A stretch of DNA of 64,000 bases from Pseudomonadota bacterium (GTDB taxonomy: Bacteria; Pseudomonadota; Gammaproteobacteria; Steroidobacterales; Steroidobacteraceae). The DNA lies in the NCBI GenBank assembly GCA_947453225.1, contig CANGFV010000002.1:20627-84626 (forward strand), given 5' to 3'. Made by a program: the position numbers and the translations under genes. Under the pieces are notes generated by a model, which saw only the letters and a list, made by a program, of their open reading frames with translations, made no database searches and was not told the origin of the DNA. Of the stretch, positions 39,067-48,017 are shown piece by piece (position 1 is the first letter of the stretch; each line of letters begins with the position of its first letter).

Positions 39067-39072
39067 TATAAT
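39067..39072 (+). promoter_or_regulatory. Candidate -10 element upstream of trpS
   Basis: A perfect TATAAT about 78 nt before the trpS start, but without a recognisable -35 at 16-18 bp. Confidence 0.3.
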
Positions 39073-39149
39073 CACCGCTTTAATTTTCCACTAATGGGTC
39101 AGGATGCAGGGGTGGGCAGACATGTGCCGGTCGCTGCAAAGGTCAAGTT

Positions 39150-40361
39150 TTGAGTTCACCAAACGCCAATAACCGTATTCTGTCAGGCATGCGCCCCTCG
39201 GGTGAGTTGCACCTCGGCAATTATCACGGCGCTTTAAAGAATTGGGTCGAGCTGCAGTACCAGTACGAATCCTATTTCTTCATAGCAGACATTCACGCCT
39301 TGACTACCGGCTATGAAGACACCACGCAGCTCGAATCACGTGTTTGGCAAATGGTGGTGGATTGGTTGGCAGCGGGCTTAAACCCAGCGGCATGTACCAT
39401 TTTCATTCAGTCGCGTGTGCCTGAGCATTCTGAACTACAAGTGCTGTTATCAATGATCACTCCGCTTAGTTGGTTGGAGCGTGTGCCGACTTATAAAGAT
39501 CAACAAGAACAATTGAAGGATAGAGATTTAGCTACCTATGGATTTCTAGGCTATCCGCTGCTGCAAAGCGCCGATATTTTGCTCTACAAGCCGGAGTTTG
39601 TGCCGGTGGGTGAAGATCAGGTGGCGCACATTGAAATCACGCGTGAAGTGGCGCGCCGTTTTAACTTTGTGTTTGGCCGTGAAAATGATTTTGAATCGAA
39701 AGTTGAAAAAGCACTGAAGAATTTGGGCAATCGTGCCAAGTCCTATTTAGAGCTACGCAAGCAATACCAAGAGCAGGGTAATGCTGAAGCGCTGACTAAG
39801 GCGCAGGCACTATTAGAAGACAACACGCGTTTGACGCTGGCTGACCAAGAGCGATTACTGGGTTATTTAGAAGGCACAGGTCGTAGCATTCTGATTGAGC
39901 CGCAAGCCTTATTGACTGCGACGCCTAAAGTACCTGGATTGGATGGTCGTAAAATGTCGAAGTCTTACGGCAACACCATTGGCTTGCGAGAAGACCCAGA
40001 CAGCGTGGCTAAAAAACTACGCACCATGCAGACTGATCCAGCGCGCGTGCGTAAGACTGATCCTGGTAATCCTGAGGCATGTCCAGTGTGGGATTTACAC
40101 AAAGTGTATTCCGACAACGACACCCTGCAGTGGGCTCAGCAAGGCTGTCGTTCAGCGGGCATCGGTTGCATTGAATGTAAGAAACCACTAATTGATAAGG
40201 TGGTGGCTGAAATCAGTACGATTCGTAAAGCTGCTCAAGAATATGAAGAAAATGCCGATCTAGTGCGCGGTATCATCGCCGAAGGCTGTGAGAAGGCAAG
40301 AGAAGTGGCGCGACAAACCCTAGATGAAGTGCGTCAAGCCATTGGCATGAATTATCGATGA
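39150..40361 (+). CDS. trpS: Tryptophanyl-tRNA synthetase
   Basis: A 403-residue class Ic synthetase. The HIGH-type motif is in GMRPSGELHLGNYHG (about 14-28) and KMSKS near 269 (GRKMSKSYGNT). It is the longer form with an insertion between the Rossmann and KMSKS segments (about 180-245) and a conserved CRSAGIGCIECKK region near the C-terminus. The start is TTG 39150, with AAGG about 8 nt upstream; no in-frame ATG precedes the conserved NRILSGMRPSG. The stop overlaps scpA by ATGA. Confidence 0.94.
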   Translation: MSSPNANNRILSGMRPSGELHLGNYHGALKNWVELQYQYESYFFIADIHALTTGYEDTTQLESRVWQMVVDWLAAGLNPAACTIFIQSRVPEHSELQVLLSMITPLSWLERVPTYKDQQEQLKDRDLATYGFLGYPLLQSADILLYKPEFVPVGEDQVAHIEITREVARRFNFVFGRENDFESKVEKALKNLGNRAKSYLELRKQYQEQGNAEALTKAQALLEDNTRLTLADQERLLGYLEGTGRSILIEPQALLTATPKVPGLDGRKMSKSYGNTIGLREDPDSVAKKLRTMQTDPARVRKTDPGNPEACPVWDLHKVYSDNDTLQWAQQGCRSAGIGCIECKKPLIDKVVAEISTIRKAAQEYEENADLVRGIIAEGCEKAREVARQTLDEVRQAIGMNYR

Positions 40362-41419
40362 ATAACGAGTTAACACCTGTGGTTGAAGCCTTGAATTCCC
40401 CTGAAGCTGATCTGACTGCCGAACAAGCAGTTGATGCTGCAACTGTTCAGCCTCAGCAGGAAGAGATGCCGTTTGCCATCGTTGATGGTGAGCCGTACAC
40501 CGAAGTACCGCGTGATTTATACATTCCGCCTGATGCATTGCAGGTGTTTTTAGAGGCCTTTGAGGGGCCGCTAGATTTGCTGCTGTATCTCATTCGTAAG
40601 CAAAACCTCGATATTTTAGATATTCCCATTGCTGAAATTACTCGGCAATACATGGGTTATATCGATCTGATGGAAAATCTGCAGCTTGAGCTGGCCGGTG
40701 AATATTTGTTGATGGCAGCCATGCTGGCTGAAATTAAGTCGCGTATGTTGTTGCCGCGTGTCAAGACCGAGGATGGCAGCGAAGAAGAAGATCCGCGTGC
40801 TGAGTTGGTGCGTCGCTTGCAAGAGTATGAGCGCTTTAAGAAGGCAGCGGATGATATTGATCAACTTAAGCGACTTGAGCGCGATGTGATGGTTGCTAGT
40901 GTTGAAGTGCTTGAACGACGCGTAGTGCGACAACTGCCGGAAACCAGTCTCAGTGAAATGCTTAAGGCATTTCGCGAGGTGGTGCAGCGCTCTGAACATT
41001 TTAGTCATCATGCGGTGCAGCGCGAACGCTTATCACAGCGTCAGCGCATGACGGAAATTCTTGATGTGCTTGAGCGCAATGAATTTGTCGAGTTTATTCA
41101 TCTGTTCAAAGCTGAAGAAGGCCGTATGGGCGTGACCGTGACCTTCATCTCTATTTTAGAACTGATGAAAGAAGGTTTGATTGATATTGTGCAGAACGAG
41201 CCTTATGCGCCTTTACATGTACGTAAGGCGACTGCACGACGCGCTGATGTGGATTTAAGTAATGATGCGTCTGATCTGGAAAACGAGGCGGCGTTGGCGC
41301 AGCCAGAATTACCTGATGAGCATGATATCGAGCCTGCTCCAGAGTTAAGTGATTTGCCGTCTGATCAATCTCAAACAGAAGAAACGGTGGCTTCCGCTGA
41401 TGATGTGTCGGCCAATTAA
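40358..41419 (+). CDS. scpA: Segregation and condensation protein A
   Basis: A 353-residue kleisin that bridges the SMC heads. The N-terminal SMC-neck-binding region is VFLEAFEGPLDLLLYLIRKQ (about residues 62-81), followed by LAGEYLLMAAMLAEIKSRMLLP. The winged-helix C-terminal part VTFISILELMKEGLIDIVQ is about residues 255-275. The extra ~60 N-terminal and ~75 C-terminal residues are acidic and low complexity. It is coupled to trpS by ATGA, and scpB follows after 30 nt. Confidence 0.94.
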   Translation: MNNELTPVVEALNSPEADLTAEQAVDAATVQPQQEEMPFAIVDGEPYTEVPRDLYIPPDALQVFLEAFEGPLDLLLYLIRKQNLDILDIPIAEITRQYMGYIDLMENLQLELAGEYLLMAAMLAEIKSRMLLPRVKTEDGSEEEDPRAELVRRLQEYERFKKAADDIDQLKRLERDVMVASVEVLERRVVRQLPETSLSEMLKAFREVVQRSEHFSHHAVQRERLSQRQRMTEILDVLERNEFVEFIHLFKAEEGRMGVTVTFISILELMKEGLIDIVQNEPYAPLHVRKATARRADVDLSNDASDLENEAALAQPELPDEHDIEPAPELSDLPSDQSQTEETVASADDVSAN

Positions 41420-41449
41420 AATAAGCCGTCAACTTAGGAATTACTGCAG

Positions 41450-42148
41450 ATGAACGAATTAGAAATGAAATATCAATTTGAAGCAGCATTGCTGGCTGCA
41501 GGACGTCCTTTAACGACGCAGTATCTGGCTGAGTTATTCGATGAGCGCGAGCGGCCTAGTCTTGAGCAGGTACTAAATGCACTGCATGCGTTACAGCAAG
41601 ACTATCAAGAGCGTGGCATTGAATTGGTTGAAGTGTCGAGTGGCTGGCGTATTCAAATTCGTAACCACTGTATCGATTTTGTGTCGCGCCTTTGGCAAGA
41701 GCGTCCATCACGATATTCACGTGCCTTGCTTGAGACGCTGGCGCTCATTGCTTATCGCCAGCCAATTACTCGCGGTGAAATTGAAGAGATTCGTGGTGTG
41801 GCCGTCAGCAGTACCATTATGCGTACACTGCATGATCGTAATTGGATACGTGTGGTGGGTCATCGTGAAGTGCCCGGTCGGCCTGAGTTGTTGGCCACCA
41901 CTAAAGATTTCCTCGATTATTTTGGTCTGAAAAGCTTGGATGAACTGCCAACGTTGGCTGAATTAAAAGATGTAGAAACCATTGGTGTACAGCTTGAATT
42001 TAGTACCGGTGAAGTGTCGCCTGAATTGCAGGCTGAAGCCGGTGAGTCTACTGAAGCTGCTGATGTTGAATCTTCAGATGCAGTTGTCGCTGATGCGGCG
42101 GCAGAGAATGCAAGCGAAGCGGATGCTGAAACAGTTGCGGTGCACTAA
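41450..42148 (+). CDS. scpB: Segregation and condensation protein B
   Basis: A 232-residue ScpB with two winged-helix domains: AALLAAGRPLTTQYLAELFD, GWRIQIRNHCIDFVSRLW, then ALLETLALIAYRQPITRGEIEEIRGV and GRPELLATTKDFLDYFGLKSLDELP. A ~50-residue acidic tail follows. It dimerises and binds ScpA to complete the SMC complex. Its stop is 3 nt before the rluB-like gene, the common scpA-scpB-rluB order. Confidence 0.95.
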   Translation: MNELEMKYQFEAALLAAGRPLTTQYLAELFDERERPSLEQVLNALHALQQDYQERGIELVEVSSGWRIQIRNHCIDFVSRLWQERPSRYSRALLETLALIAYRQPITRGEIEEIRGVAVSSTIMRTLHDRNWIRVVGHREVPGRPELLATTKDFLDYFGLKSLDELPTLAELKDVETIGVQLEFSTGEVSPELQAEAGESTEAADVESSDAVVADAAAENASEADAETVAVH

Positions 42149-42151
42149 GGC

Positions 42152-43213
42152 ATGTCAGAACGGTTGCACAAGGTTCTGGCCCAACACGGTATTGGTTCTC
42201 GTCGTGAAGTAGAGCGCTGGATTAGCGAAGGGCGCATTCAAATCAATGGGATCATCGCTAAGACCGGTGATCGTTACGAAGTTGGTGATCGTGTTCAGTT
42301 GGATGGCAGAGAAGTAGGTAAGCGACTTGAGCGAGTCACCAATGCTCAAGTGATTGTTTATCACAAACCACAAGGCCAACCGATTGAACGCCGTTCTCCA
42401 GAGCGTCAGTCTGAAGAACATGCGCCAGAAGTTGTTGAGGAGTCCGTTGAGGAGCGTCTTCCCGTGCAACGAGGATCGCGTTGGGTGGCGATTAATCCCA
42501 TGCATCCTGGTGATAGTGGCCTGTTGTTATTTACTAACGATGGTCGCTTGGCTTATGCGCTCACGCGGCAAAAGAAGAAAATTGCTACCACTTATATGGT
42601 GCGAGTACATGTACGCGGTGGCGCTGCTGCCGCACCTGTGCTGCCTACATCATTACGACTAGATAATCAGACTATCGATTTCACTGAAGTGACCGTGAGT
42701 AGTAATGCTCTTGAGGGCGAGAGTGAATCGGGTAATGTGTGGTACAAGGTAGTGATGCCCCGTGCCGATAAACGCGCGGCAGTACGTGCATTATTTGTCA
42801 GTCATGGGTTAACGGTCAGTCGCATGATGCAAGTCGCTTTTGGTGAAGTGATGCTGACCAAAGAAATGCCACGCGCTCGTTCAGTGGCTCTTAAGCCGTC
42901 ACAGATTGAGTCTTTATACACATTGGCGCAATTGACGGCCCCAGTGCCTGCTGGGCGCGAGACGGCACCACTAAAACGGAGTCGTGCTCAGGGCGCGAAA
43001 GGGAGTCCGGAGGATCAGTTGGACGCACCTACGCTGACCATGCAAGAACTGAACAATGCCGCGCGTGCGCGTCGTTCGGTAGCTTCACCTTCGGCTCAAT
43101 CTGTTCAGTCGACTGGTAGGTATCAGCCTCAGCAACGAGCGGCATTACGTCGGCCAAAAACCGGCGGCTCGAATCGTCCCTCGCGTCCTGTGGCGGGTCG
43201 ACCTAAGAAATAA
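42152..43213 (+). CDS. rluB: RluB-family pseudouridine synthase, catalytic motif degenerate
   Basis: A 353-residue RsuA/RluB-family protein. The S4 RNA-binding domain is intact (residues 1-50: LHKVLAQHGIGSRREVERWISEGRIQING) and YHKPQG of the core is present. The catalytic motif that normally reads GRLDxxTSGLLLFT reads NPMHPGDSGLLLFT here, so the nucleophilic Asp is replaced by His (about residue 119). The normal EGRNREVRR-type segment is also changed, to MPRADKRAAVRALF. A basic Ala/Arg/Pro tail of about 85 residues follows. RluB normally makes pseudouridine 2605 in 23S rRNA; this copy may bind rRNA without catalysis. Frame is intact. Confidence 0.88.
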   Translation: MSERLHKVLAQHGIGSRREVERWISEGRIQINGIIAKTGDRYEVGDRVQLDGREVGKRLERVTNAQVIVYHKPQGQPIERRSPERQSEEHAPEVVEESVEERLPVQRGSRWVAINPMHPGDSGLLLFTNDGRLAYALTRQKKKIATTYMVRVHVRGGAAAAPVLPTSLRLDNQTIDFTEVTVSSNALEGESESGNVWYKVVMPRADKRAAVRALFVSHGLTVSRMMQVAFGEVMLTKEMPRARSVALKPSQIESLYTLAQLTAPVPAGRETAPLKRSRAQGAKGSPEDQLDAPTLTMQELNNAARARRSVASPSAQSVQSTGRYQPQQRAALRRPKTGGSNRPSRPVAGRPKK

Positions 43214-43239
43214 TGGCATCAAGGAATAAGGCGTTAATT

Positions 43240-44088
43240 ATGCAGCGTTTTGTTTTGACATTATCCTGCCCTGACCGTACCGGCATTGTTGCGGCAGTGG
43301 CTAACTTTTTATTAGAACGTAAGTTTAATATTGTCGACAGCGCCCAGTTTGGCGATGACGCGAATAAGTTTTTTTTCATGCGCGTCTGTTTTGCACCCGA
43401 CAGTGAAGTGCGAGTTGAAACAATTCGCGAATTGTTTGCGCCGATCGGTACTCGCTTTGCGATGCAGTGGGCGATTCATGATGTGGCCATCAAACATCGC
43501 GTCATGTTGTTGGTGTCTAAGTTTGGTCATTGTTTGAATGATTTGCTCTATCGTCATCGTATTGGCGCATTGCCGATAGAAATCCCTGCCATTGTTTCGA
43601 ATCATCGCGACTTTTATCAGTTGGCAGCGGCGAATAACATTCCGTTCCATTATTTGCCTGTCGGTTCAGCTGATAAAGAAAAACAAGAAAAAAAATTATT
43701 TGATCTGTTTCAGGAAGAGCGTTGCGATTTATTAGTGCTGGCGCGCTACATGCAAATTTTATCGCCTAATTTATGTGCGCATCTTAAAGAGCGGGCGATC
43801 AATATCCATCATTCATTTTTGCCGAGTTTTCAGGGCGCCAAACCCTATCAACAAGCGCATGACCGTGGTGTGAAGCTCATCGGTGCGACGGCTCATTATG
43901 TGACTGAGGACTTGGATGAAGGTCCAATCATTGAGCAAGATGTGGCGCGCGTTGATCACGCGATGAGCGTTGAAGACTGTGCGGCTGTCGGGCGAGATGT
44001 GGAGTGTGCCGTGCTGGCGCGTGCGGTAAAGTGGCATGTTGAGCATCGTATTCTGCTCAACGGCACGCGTACCGTGATCTTCAAGTAG
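43240..44088 (+). CDS. purU: Formyltetrahydrofolate deformylase
   Basis: A 282-residue enzyme that hydrolyses 10-formyl-THF to THF and formate, feeding PurT-type purine synthesis and balancing one-carbon pools. An N-terminal ACT domain (about 1-80: LTLSCPDRTGIVAAVANFL) precedes a formyltransferase-like domain with INIHHSFLPSFQGAKPY and GATAHYVTEDLDEGPI, containing the catalytic His and Asp. The ATG at 43240 is preferred (AAGG 8 nt upstream); the ATG at 43213 overlaps the rluB stop. The coding region contains an eight-T run (43369-43376) and an eight-A run (43688-43695). Confidence 0.94.
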   Translation: MQRFVLTLSCPDRTGIVAAVANFLLERKFNIVDSAQFGDDANKFFFMRVCFAPDSEVRVETIRELFAPIGTRFAMQWAIHDVAIKHRVMLLVSKFGHCLNDLLYRHRIGALPIEIPAIVSNHRDFYQLAAANNIPFHYLPVGSADKEKQEKKLFDLFQEERCDLLVLARYMQILSPNLCAHLKERAINIHHSFLPSFQGAKPYQQAHDRGVKLIGATAHYVTEDLDEGPIIEQDVARVDHAMSVEDCAAVGRDVECAVLARAVKWHVEHRILLNGTRTVIFK

Positions 44089-44115
44089 TGAAGTGGCAGC
44101 TTGGCTTGAATTGCA

Positions 44116-44868
44116 TCAATTATTGTTGATGTGTTGACCAGTCATGCCTTGACTGTGCGCACTTAATAAAAACACATAGCCCTTAGTCACTGCCGCTGGT
44201 TTTTGCATGGCATCACGATTTTCTGCTGGGAAGGCCTGCATTCTGATTTTGGTGTTGGTTGTGCCAGGGTTAAAGCTATTAACTCTAACTGTGCTATTGC
44301 TCAATTCATCTGCCAGCATACGCATCATGCCTTCATTGGCCCATTTAGAGACTAAGTAAGGCCCCCAGTACGCACGTACCTCGGTGGCGATATCGCAACT
44401 GCTAAACACAATGGATGCATCGCTAGATTTTTTAAGTAACGGCAAGCAATGACGTGTCAGGATGAAGGGTGCATTGGTGTTGACATGCATGGCACGCAAC
44501 CACTTTTGGATGTCGTGATGCTCAATCGGTGCGCGCTCACCCAAAATAGCGGCGTTATGTACCAGTCCATCTAATCGCCCAAAGTTTTTCTCAATCGCCT
44601 CAGCCATGGCTTCGTAGTCAGCGGGGCCGGCTTTTTCTAGATCAAGCGGCAGTAATGCCATGGGCAGGGTGGAAGGATCAGTAACTTGATTGGCGACAGC
44701 TTCTAATTTTTTCTGATTACGCCCGCTGGCAATGACTTGTGCGCCGAGAGTGGCAGCGGCAATGGCCAGTGCCTTACCAATACCATCGGTGGCGCCGGTG
44801 ATCAAAATCACGCGACCTTGTAGTTCGTTTGGCTGAGGTTGGTACTGGTTGAGCGGTTGCATGGTCAT
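44116..44868 (-). CDS. yciK: YciK-type short-chain dehydrogenase/reductase
   Basis: A 250-residue classical SDR. The Rossmann motif is GATDGIGKA (about 25-33), NNAG-like HNAAILG (about 108-114), a catalytic Ser in VFSSCD, and YLVSK (Tyr-x-x-x-Lys). It matches E. coli YciK over its length (QPxxxxLxxRVILITGATDGIGK; TGMTFDAQPG-like end is shortened here to MTGQHINNN). The substrate is unknown. In pseudomonads yciK follows ubiG; here it lies on the ubiG strand two genes downstream. Confidence 0.9.
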   Translation of the reverse strand: MTMQPLNQYQPQPNELQGRVILITGATDGIGKALAIAAATLGAQVIASGRNQKKLEAVANQVTDPSTLPMALLPLDLEKAGPADYEAMAEAIEKNFGRLDGLVHNAAILGERAPIEHHDIQKWLRAMHVNTNAPFILTRHCLPLLKKSSDASIVFSSCDIATEVRAYWGPYLVSKWANEGMMRMLADELSNSTVRVNSFNPGTTNTKIRMQAFPAENRDAMQKPAAVTKGYVFLLSAHSQGMTGQHINNN

Positions 44869-44946
44869 CAGAGTGGGTAATTAAGGTCGCGCATGATAGG
44901 CGCTGTTGGCTGTAAGACCAAGCGTCATGAAATTATCTAATTTAGT

Positions 44947-45777
44947 TTAGCGCGCCATGCGAGCGGTGCGCCACGCCGTCCATAATTTGCTTAAGGGTTT
45001 CAGTTCGAGTCGCTGTTGGGTATATGTCACAGGATCAGTACTGACTTGATGCAAGAGTGCTGCATGTAGTTCAGCAAGTACTAGCAAAGGGCGTAAGGCT
45101 TTCTTCTCATTGCTCAGCAAGCTGTTTTTTAAGGTGTTTAACTGATTTAAGCACTGCGCGCAGCGTGTTTTCAGTAGCTCTACAAAGGGCTCAGGCCAAG
45201 CGCTTGATTGCAATACTTCGTAATCGATATTCAGTGCATCTAATTGCGCCAACGGCAAAAGCAGCCGGCCTTGGTGTAAGTCCTGACGTAAATCACGTAT
45301 TACTTCAGCATGCCGAATAAAGCCGCCCAATTGAGTGGCTGCATCCAGAGTTGCCGATGAGGGATTGGGCGTAAGGTAATGCATTGTTGTGGCCAGTAAG
45401 ATGCCTAGACCGCCTTGAAAGTAGTGCACCAATTCCGCATCCGTTTCATACGTGGCGTTGGCTAGTTCCTGTGCGGTGCTCAGTAAGGTGGTGTGTAGCG
45501 GCTGAAAATCAATGAACTGTGTTGCATGAGTCTGTAGGACTTGCGTGGCCGGATGTCGCGCCTTACCTGCAATGAGTTGATCGATTTCTTCACGCCACCA
45601 TTGCAAACGGTGGTGTGCCACTTCATGGGGTGCGCGGGCACTATCATGCAGTTCCGCTTCAATGACAAATAGTGCTGCAATAACATCGCGATATTTAGCG
45701 GGGGTGTACAGCCATGCGAAATATCGCATTGACCCTGGCGGCAGTGCGCGCGTGATATGCGAGCGATCCAACATCAT
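44947..45777 (-). CDS. Squalene/phytoene synthase family protein, NDUFAF6-like
   Basis: A 276-residue member of the squalene/phytoene synthase superfamily. The second Asp-rich motif is present (EVIRDLRQDLHQGRLLLPL, about 157-175), but the first, normally DDxxD near residue 40, is replaced by EAELHDSA. The N-terminal pattern resembles the mitochondrial complex I assembly factor NDUFAF6 (compare an aligned F/I-x-x-EL...R-x-Q-W/F-W). It is coupled to rmuC by a 4-nt overlap. It is unlikely to be a classical carotenoid or hopanoid enzyme; a role linked to complex I is possible but unproven. Confidence 0.82.
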   Translation of the reverse strand: MMLDRSHITRALPPGSMRYFAWLYTPAKYRDVIAALFVIEAELHDSARAPHEVAHHRLQWWREEIDQLIAGKARHPATQVLQTHATQFIDFQPLHTTLLSTAQELANATYETDAELVHYFQGGLGILLATTMHYLTPNPSSATLDAATQLGGFIRHAEVIRDLRQDLHQGRLLLPLAQLDALNIDYEVLQSSAWPEPFVELLKTRCAQCLNQLNTLKNSLLSNEKKALRPLLVLAELHAALLHQVSTDPVTYTQQRLELKPLSKLWTAWRTARMAR

Positions 45778-47051
45778 GAATTTTCAGATGGCGCATCGAG
45801 TTGCGCATTGGCTGGCGTGCGCGCTAAGGCTTCAATGGGTTCGATGGTTTCAAGCGGTTTATCGGGGCGTATACCAAGTTCAGTGAATTTTCGTGCCCCT
45901 GGCAGCACTTGTCGTTCAAGTGAGCCCATGGCGGCATTAAACGCTTCCACGCTGCCATTAAGATTGCGTGATACCTTGCTTAAGTGTGAGGTGAAAACAT
46001 TTAAGCGTTTATATAAATCCGCACCTAAATCCCGAATGATTTGTGCATTTTGTGCCAGCGCCGTTTGGCGCCATCCATAAGCTACCGCCTTGAGTAATGC
46101 CACCAATGATGAAGGCGTGGCGATAATGACATCTTGTCTAATGGCATCTTCAAGTAGTGCCGGATTTTCAGCCAGCGCTGCGCTTAAGAATTGATCGCCG
46201 GGAATAAATAAAATGACAAAGTCGGGGCTTTTTTCAAATTGTGCCCAGTAACTTTTCGATGACAATTCGCGTACGCGTTGTCCCACCGCATTGGCGTGAC
46301 GTTGTAAGGCCAGTTGTTTAGCGTCATCGGTAGTCGCTTCAATGGCTTCCAAATAAGCATCTAAAGGAGTTTTTACATCGACCACTAAGGTGCGGCCATC
46401 GGGCATGTTCACAATCATGTCAGGACGTAATGCGCCGGTATCCGTTTCGGTATGTACTTGCTCGCTGAAATCACAGTGTTCGACCATGCCTGCCAGTTCT
46501 GCAAGGCGTTTAAGGGTAAGTTCGCCCCAGCGACCGCGCACTTCAGGTCGACGTAGCGCGGTGACCAAATTACGCGTTTCTTTTTGTAGCGCTTGTTGCC
46601 CAAGTGTTACGAACTCAAGTGATTTACGCAGTTCACCAAAGGTTTCGGCGCGCTCTTTTTCGATGCGACTCATTTGCTGTTCGGTTTTACTGAGTGCTTC
46701 GCGAATGGGCGCCACGAGTGTTTCAATGGCTTTTTCGCGTTCGGTTAAGGCGGCGCTAGCCACTTGCTGATGCTGTCCTAAATGTTCGCGAGCCAGTTGT
46801 AGGAAGGTTTCGCTATTAGCGCGTAGTGAGCTACCGGCCACGGTATCAAACATGGCTGAAAGACGCTCCATGCTCAATTGCAGTGCGGTATCTCGTTCTT
46901 GGTTAAGTTGTTCTTGAGATTTGAGTTGTGATTGCGCCACGGCCAATTCAGCTGCTAATTGCTGTTCATGACGGCTAGATTGATAGCGAGCCACAAGCCA
47001 GCCTATGACTAAGCCGACCAGAAGTGCGCCAATTACAAGTACCGTAGTCAT
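45774..47051 (-). CDS. rmuC: DNA recombination protein RmuC
   Basis: A 425-residue protein with an N-terminal membrane helix (about 3-20), a coiled coil (about 25-150), and the RmuC endonuclease-like domain (about 150-370). Motifs are TALRRPEVRGRWGELTLKRL, DMIVNMPDGRTLVVDVKTPLDAY and ILFIPGDQFLSAAL. It limits inversions at short inverted repeats. It lies 20 nt after ubiG, and its stop overlaps the next start. Confidence 0.95.
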   Translation of the reverse strand: MTTVLVIGALLVGLVIGWLVARYQSSRHEQQLAAELAVAQSQLKSQEQLNQERDTALQLSMERLSAMFDTVAGSSLRANSETFLQLAREHLGQHQQVASAALTEREKAIETLVAPIREALSKTEQQMSRIEKERAETFGELRKSLEFVTLGQQALQKETRNLVTALRRPEVRGRWGELTLKRLAELAGMVEHCDFSEQVHTETDTGALRPDMIVNMPDGRTLVVDVKTPLDAYLEAIEATTDDAKQLALQRHANAVGQRVRELSSKSYWAQFEKSPDFVILFIPGDQFLSAALAENPALLEDAIRQDVIIATPSSLVALLKAVAYGWRQTALAQNAQIIRDLGADLYKRLNVFTSHLSKVSRNLNGSVEAFNAAMGSLERQVLPGARKFTELGIRPDKPLETIEPIEALARTPANAQLDAPSENS

Positions 47052-47071
47052 GCCATATATTCCTGCTTAAC

Positions 47072-47782
47072 TCATGCTGCGGGTTTACTAACGTGCATTA
47101 AATAATTCACGTCTACACTAGCGCCTAGTCTGCACTGTTGAGTCAGTGGATGAAATTCAAGTCCTGTAATGTCGTGCAACTCTAACTGTGCATCACGCAC
47201 CCAAGCGGATAGCTCGGAAGGGCGAATGAATTGCGCATAAGTGTGCGTACCTTTCGGTAACAGTTTCAGTAGATATTCCGCGCCGAGAATGGCCATGACA
47301 TAGGATTTTGGATTGCGATTGAGCGTGGAAAATACGGCCTGACCGCCGGGTTTGAGTAGGCTGGCAATGGTGCTGATCACTGCTGCTGGATCGGGTACGT
47401 GTTCCAGCATTTCAAGACAAGTGACGATGTCGTAGTGGCTGGCATTTTGCTCGGCGTGCTGTTCTGCGGACTGCCGCAGATAGCGAATATTCAAACCGCC
47501 AGCCAGTGCATGCAGTGTGGCAACTTCGATGGTTGATTCGCCGAGGTCTATACCGGTGACTTGGGCGCCACGTTGCGTCATCGCCTCGCATAGCAGGCCA
47601 CCGCCACAGCCTACATCAAGCACCTGCTTGCCCTTTAAGTGGGTGCGTTGATCAATATAGCCCACACGTACCGGATTCATCAGGTGCAAAGGACGAAACT
47701 CACCCTGCGTGTCCCACCAGCGCTGAGCAAGGCTGTCGAACCGGGCAATTTCGTCAGGATGATGGTTGGCGGTAGGGTTCAT
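47072..47782 (-). CDS. ubiG: Ubiquinone biosynthesis O-methyltransferase UbiG
   Basis: A 236-residue SAM-dependent methyltransferase that performs both O-methylations in ubiquinone synthesis. The signature FDSLAQRWWDTQGEFRPLHLMN is at residues 15-36, with SAM motif I DVGCGGGLL (about 61-69) and post-I IDLGE. The motif TLNRNPKSY lies near residue 155. It supplies the quinone used by complex I, though its gene is not part of the nuo operon. Confidence 0.96.
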   Translation of the reverse strand: MNPTANHHPDEIARFDSLAQRWWDTQGEFRPLHLMNPVRVGYIDQRTHLKGKQVLDVGCGGGLLCEAMTQRGAQVTGIDLGESTIEVATLHALAGGLNIRYLRQSAEQHAEQNASHYDIVTCLEMLEHVPDPAAVISTIASLLKPGGQAVFSTLNRNPKSYVMAILGAEYLLKLLPKGTHTYAQFIRPSELSAWVRDAQLELHDITGLEFHPLTQQCRLGASVDVNYLMHVSKPAA

Positions 47783-47914
47783 GGCAGGCCTAAATTTATA
47801 GGCTGGGAAGTATAACCATCCAGATTAGTTTTGGTGAGGTGGATTGCCGATGTTTTGGGGTGGTTTTGGGCCGCTAAATTAATGGTTTTAATACACAATT
47901 TTTGCTCGTTCTTG

Positions 47915-47923
47915 TGCTAGAAT
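47915..47923 (+). promoter_or_regulatory. Extended -10 promoter for gyrA
   Basis: TGCTAGAAT (TG-n-TAGAAT) lies about 95 nt before the gyrA ATG. No convincing -35 is seen. It is in the only stretch between the divergent ubiG and gyrA genes (47783-48017). Confidence 0.45.
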
Positions 47924-48017
47924 TTCGGCAATAACCAACGTCCTTTAACGGGCCTTAGACAATACCTAAAAACCATCGTTTATCACGCGGCCTACCTAGC
48001 GGAAACTTGGCTCCATC

